Positions 7,263-9,536 of a DNA stretch of 9,536 nucleotides are shown in pieces. The DNA is taken from assembly GCA_002358575.1 (NCBI GenBank), contig DEPD01000180.1, positions 1 through 9,536 of the forward strand. Reading direction: 5' to 3'. Source of the stretch: Lachnospiraceae bacterium UBA3401 (GTDB taxonomy: Bacteria; Bacillota; Clostridia; Lachnospirales; Lachnospiraceae). The translations under genes and the position numbers were made by a program. Within the stretch, counting starts at the first letter, position 1; each line of letters starts with the position of its first letter. A model generated the notes under the pieces. The model was not told the DNA's origin. It saw only the letters and a program-made list of their open reading frames with translations, and did no database searches.

Positions 7263-8050
7263 TTTCGATTTTCTCCTATCCACTCCACAGCAAAATCTAC
7301 CAATGCTCTTTGGCTCATCATGGAAAGAATACCATTTCCCAATGATACATGACGCACCTGACCTGTCTGCTCAAATGCCTCTCCAATTACGAGAAAGTCC
7401 TCGCCATCTACAGCCAGTGTTTCATAGTCTTTCCATACCCTCTGCCCGTCAACCCGTATGGCACTGCTTTCGATAACTGTATGCTTGCCTGGATACTCAG
7501 CCCGTACATCTGCCAAATGCAGGGAAGTATTCTTGTCATAGCCAACGCCAATCAACAGTACATATCCATCGAGTTCATACAGCCTGCCAATAGGTGAACT
7601 GTCACCAAAAATATCAGACAGGTCATGATTTTCTGTTAAATATCCCGCATAATGCCCCCTTGCCGCTACTGACCTGGCAGGGTGAGCGCTTCTAAGTGTT
7701 CCTGACCACTGCCGGAACATTTCCGATACAGCCCCCATTGTATTTGTCGGCGTAACTATTTTATCATAAGCAGGTATATTTTCACGTATAACATCCCACC
7801 ATTCTTCCGGCTCCTGCCAGTAAACCCCTATCTTTGGATCTAAGTTTTTCCATGACTGTGTTGGCATCATGATAGTGCCTTCTTCGCCAACACTCTCCAG
7901 TAACGCTTCAATAACCGACTGTGCGCCACCACATACATATCCCAGACTGCTCAGTGATGTATGTACCATAATCGCCTGCCCTTTTTTGACACCTACTTCC
8001 TTAAAGGCAGCTTTAATATCATTAGGAATTACCAGTTTTCTCTTTTCCAT
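7259..8050 (-). CDS. AAC(3)-family aminoglycoside N-acetyltransferase homologue
   Basis: A cytoplasmic protein of 263 residues, the usual size for the antibiotic N-acetyltransferase family, which transfers acetyl from acetyl-CoA to the 3-amino group of aminoglycosides. Visible motifs are VHTSLSSLGYVCGGAQSVIE (29-48), GTIMMPTQSW (58-67), the histidine motif AHPARSVAARG (122-132), SPIGRLYELDGYVLLIGVGY (152-171) and NTSLHLADVRA (174-184). The ATG at 8050 follows GGAGG by 9 bases; an ORF extension to 8128 has no ribosome site and would run through the promoter. Its stop overlaps the MATE start. Many family members in Firmicutes chromosomes do not give clear resistance (YokD-like), so aminoglycoside modification is possible but not shown; another amine substrate is the alternative. 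The operon with two exporters favours a detoxification role. Confidence 0.88.
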   Translation of the reverse strand: MEKRKLVIPNDIKAAFKEVGVKKGQAIMVHTSLSSLGYVCGGAQSVIEALLESVGEEGTIMMPTQSWKNLDPKIGVYWQEPEEWWDVIRENIPAYDKIVTPTNTMGAVSEMFRQWSGTLRSAHPARSVAARGHYAGYLTENHDLSDIFGDSSPIGRLYELDGYVLLIGVGYDKNTSLHLADVRAEYPGKHTVIESSAIRVDGQRVWKDYETLAVDGEDFLVIGEAFEQTGQVRHVSLGNGILSMMSQRALVDFAVEWIGENRK

Positions 8051-8080
8051 TTTATTATTCCTCCAATCTACGTTAAAGCA

Positions 8081-8132
8081 GTTATAATAATAAAATGAGC
8101 TGTGACAAATTACAAAGGTTAAACGCATAACC
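8081..8132 (-). promoter_or_regulatory. Promoter and LacI-type operator of the AAC(3)-MATE-MFS operon
   Basis: On the minus strand TTGTCA (8108-8103) and TATAAC (8086-8081) are 16 bases apart, a strong sigma-A type promoter. Just upstream lies GGTTATGCGTTTAACC (8132-8117): 16 bases, a central CG and 6 of 8 matching arm positions, the form typical of LacI-family operators. The regulator gene is immediately upstream, so it probably controls this operon and, from a site above the -35, either activates or loops with a second site. Confidence 0.6.
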
Positions 8133-8143
8133 CATGCTAAAAT

Positions 8144-9169
8144 TCAGTTGCATTTTTTGTGCAATTTTACATCATGCACTGTGTCGCGCTCTATCAGAGT
8201 TACAGGAAGCAATATGTTTTTCTCCCTGCATACTCCATCTTTTAACTGTTTTAGCATTTGAAGCGCCAAAGTCGCTCTTTCACTGTAATCCTGTTTTATC
8301 GTAGTCAGTGATGGTACAAATTTTTCACATTCCCTTACGTTATCAAACCCGATTACCGACATATCCGCCGGTACGGACAACCCCACACTTTTCAAAAATT
8401 GAATAAAATCCATTGCATAATAATCGGATACTGCAAAAACTGCTGAATATTTTTTAATTTCCTCCAAATGTTCTCCGTAAAAAGCAGTACGGGTTTCCTG
8501 CTCCATAGGAATAACCATAAGCTCTGCTCTTGGAAGTTCACTTTTTAATCCCATAAACCTTTCCATATCCATGCAGATATTGTTATCCGATATGCAAAGC
8601 ACATCCCTGTGCCCCTTATTTTTCAGATAATGCCCAGCCTGCACTCCACCGTCAAAATGGTTGACCTCAATATTTACAAGATTTCCAGAACTTTCCATGT
8701 ATCCATCGTAAACTACAAAAGGAATATGCATCTGTTCCCTCAGTTTCTTATAATCCTGTTCACAGAAACCAATCAGCACCATGCCTTCCATGTTCCACAT
8801 AGAAGCAAACTTAGGGATTTCACTCCATTTTCCGGTTACTTTGAGCATAAGGAATTTATCTGCCTTCTCCATCTCCTTTGCCAGTGCATTCACCGATGCA
8901 GAAATAAATTGGTCTTCCAACGTATGCCCCTCATATTTCTCATGGTCATTGATAACCACTCCTATAATTTTAGAATCATTCTGTGCCAAAAGTATCCCTG
9001 CCATATTCGGAATATACTGACGCTTTTCCAAAAGCTCCTGAACACGCTTGACTGTTTCGTCCGATATTTTCTTTGTTTTTCCGTGAATCACATTCGATAC
9101 AGTAGCAGTGCTCAAGCCTAATTCCTCAGCAATATCAGCAATCCTTGTCCTTCCGTTTTCCATACACAT
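8144..9169 (-). CDS. LacI-family transcriptional regulator
   Basis: A protein of 341 residues, typical for the family. The N-terminal helix-turn-helix (about 8-30: IADIAEELGLSTATVSNVIH) and hinge region with ISDETVKRVQELLEK and YIPN are clear. The periplasmic-binding-protein-like sensor domain follows, with KIIGVVIND, FVVYDGY, FAVSDYYAMDFIQFLKSVGL and DMSVIGFDN then SLTTIKQD near the end. Most relatives sense sugars, but no sugar gene is near; the adjacent operon encodes an acetyltransferase and exporters, so the ligand may be the exported compound or a derivative. Two starts are possible: ATG 9169 (GAGG 4 bases upstream) or ATG 9163 (10 bases); the longer frame to 9196 has no ribosome site. 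It ends 94 bases before the AAC(3) start with no terminator between, so read-through is possible. Confidence 0.92.
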   Translation of the reverse strand: MCMENGRTRIADIAEELGLSTATVSNVIHGKTKKISDETVKRVQELLEKRQYIPNMAGILLAQNDSKIIGVVINDHEKYEGHTLEDQFISASVNALAKEMEKADKFLMLKVTGKWSEIPKFASMWNMEGMVLIGFCEQDYKKLREQMHIPFVVYDGYMESSGNLVNIEVNHFDGGVQAGHYLKNKGHRDVLCISDNNICMDMERFMGLKSELPRAELMVIPMEQETRTAFYGEHLEEIKKYSAVFAVSDYYAMDFIQFLKSVGLSVPADMSVIGFDNVRECEKFVPSLTTIKQDYSERATLALQMLKQLKDGVCREKNILLPVTLIERDTVHDVKLHKKCN

Positions 9170-9248
9170 CAATCCTCTCTTTATAACTATCGGCATTATT
9201 ATTTTCTGAAATATAAAATACCCTGTGACTTTTCAACGCTGTATATTT

Positions 9249-9279
9249 TTATCTTATTCTATCAGATAAGCACTCTCAA
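9249..9279 (-). promoter_or_regulatory. Putative promoter of the LacI-family gene with an overlapping inverted repeat
   Basis: Minus-strand TTGAGA (9279-9274) and TAAGAT (9256-9251) are 17 bases apart. The inverted repeat TTATCT...AGATAA (9249-9269) covers the -10 and spacer and could serve autoregulation. It lacks the central CG of the operator in front of AAC(3), so it may belong to another regulator or be chance. The rest of 9197-9373 shows no gene. Confidence 0.4.
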
Positions 9280-9373
9280 TATTTAATTCCTTTAACAAAC
9301 AAAAATTATTTGCAGCCACAATATATAGAAACTTCTTAATCAACAAAACCTACATCATGGAATTGTGCATAAC

Positions 9374-9536
9374 TAGTACACCGTTTTTTTAATCCTCGTA
9401 TACAAAGTGCTTGATATTTGTATCAGTGCAAGGCGGAGGAAGGAGGCGATGCGGTGGCATCGTTGACTGACAACAACGCGGCAATGATGCAAATAGCGAG
9501 TGCTTGGTATATGAGGAATTAAAAAACGGTGTACTA
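9374..9536. mobile_element. MITE-like palindromic element bounded by TA
   Basis: The ends are identical inverted repeats of 16 bases (TAGTACACCGTTTTTT at 9374-9389 and its complement at 9521-9536). Similarity between the arms continues inward for about 60 bases with scattered mismatches, and a small inner hairpin CGATGC...GCATCG sits in the middle. At about 163 bp, without a transposase and with TA at both outer edges, it fits a miniature element moved by an IS630/Tc1-type transposase that targets TA. It ends exactly at the window edge, so outer flanks on the right are unseen. It could also be a REP-like structural RNA or regulatory repeat. Confidence 0.65.

Noticed and set aside
8609..9121. 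Plus-strand ORF of 170 codons opposite the LacI-family gene
   Set aside because: Antisense shadow; the minus frame has an unmistakable helix-turn-helix and sensor domain.
9443..9470. Mini-ORF in the palindromic element with AAGGAGG and ATG (MRWHR)
   Set aside because: Five codons only; likely coincidence within a G-rich part of the repeat.

Overview
The window looks like accessory DNA from an anaerobic gut Firmicute, most likely a member of the Clostridia close to Lachnospiraceae. This rests on a MobA/MobL relaxase with a DUF3847-type partner, AGGAGG-like ribosome binding sites, TTG/GTG alternative starts and A+T-rich intergenic DNA. The host is an inference; no taxonomic marker gene is present. 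Every gene I can support lies on the minus strand, so the window reads from right to left.

Right part (about 9200 down to 4855): a chromosomal-looking drug-handling cluster. A LacI-family regulator (9169-8144) precedes an AAC(3)-family aminoglycoside N-acetyltransferase homologue (8050-7259), a complete MATE efflux pump (7262-5925) and an MFS transporter (from 5897). AAC(3) and MATE overlap by ATGA, and the MFS start lies 27 bases beyond the MATE stop, so these are probably one transcript. In front of it sit a good promoter (TTGTCA, 16 bp, TATAAC) and a 16-bp imperfect palindrome with a central CG, the usual form of a LacI-family operator. The MFS gene is broken: the loop after TM2 and TM3 are missing with a frame change, and the C-terminal helices are also lost; a hairpin-plus-T-run terminator follows.

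Middle (4682-3438): a single G+C-richer phage-type endolysin (zinc amidase, glucosaminidase and SH3-like C-terminal repeat), broken by two one-base indels in runs of A, without a recognisable holin or other phage gene beside it.

Left part (3338-1): a mobilization module. It holds a small mobile-element protein, an A+T-rich CPBP intramembrane protease as probable cargo with its own promoter and terminator, a DUF3847-type accessory protein, a hairpin-dense oriT-like region with a MOBQ-like nic motif (AGTGCGCCCC on the minus strand), and the relaxase, which runs off the left edge and carries a frameshift just before its catalytic tyrosine.

The extreme right edge (9374-9536) is a roughly 163-bp imperfect palindrome with 16-bp identical inverted ends bounded by TA, a MITE-like element. 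I see no tRNA, rRNA, CRISPR array or riboswitch. The strongest theme is decay: relaxase, endolysin and MFS gene are all interrupted while AAC(3), MATE, LacI, CPBP and DUF3847 are intact.
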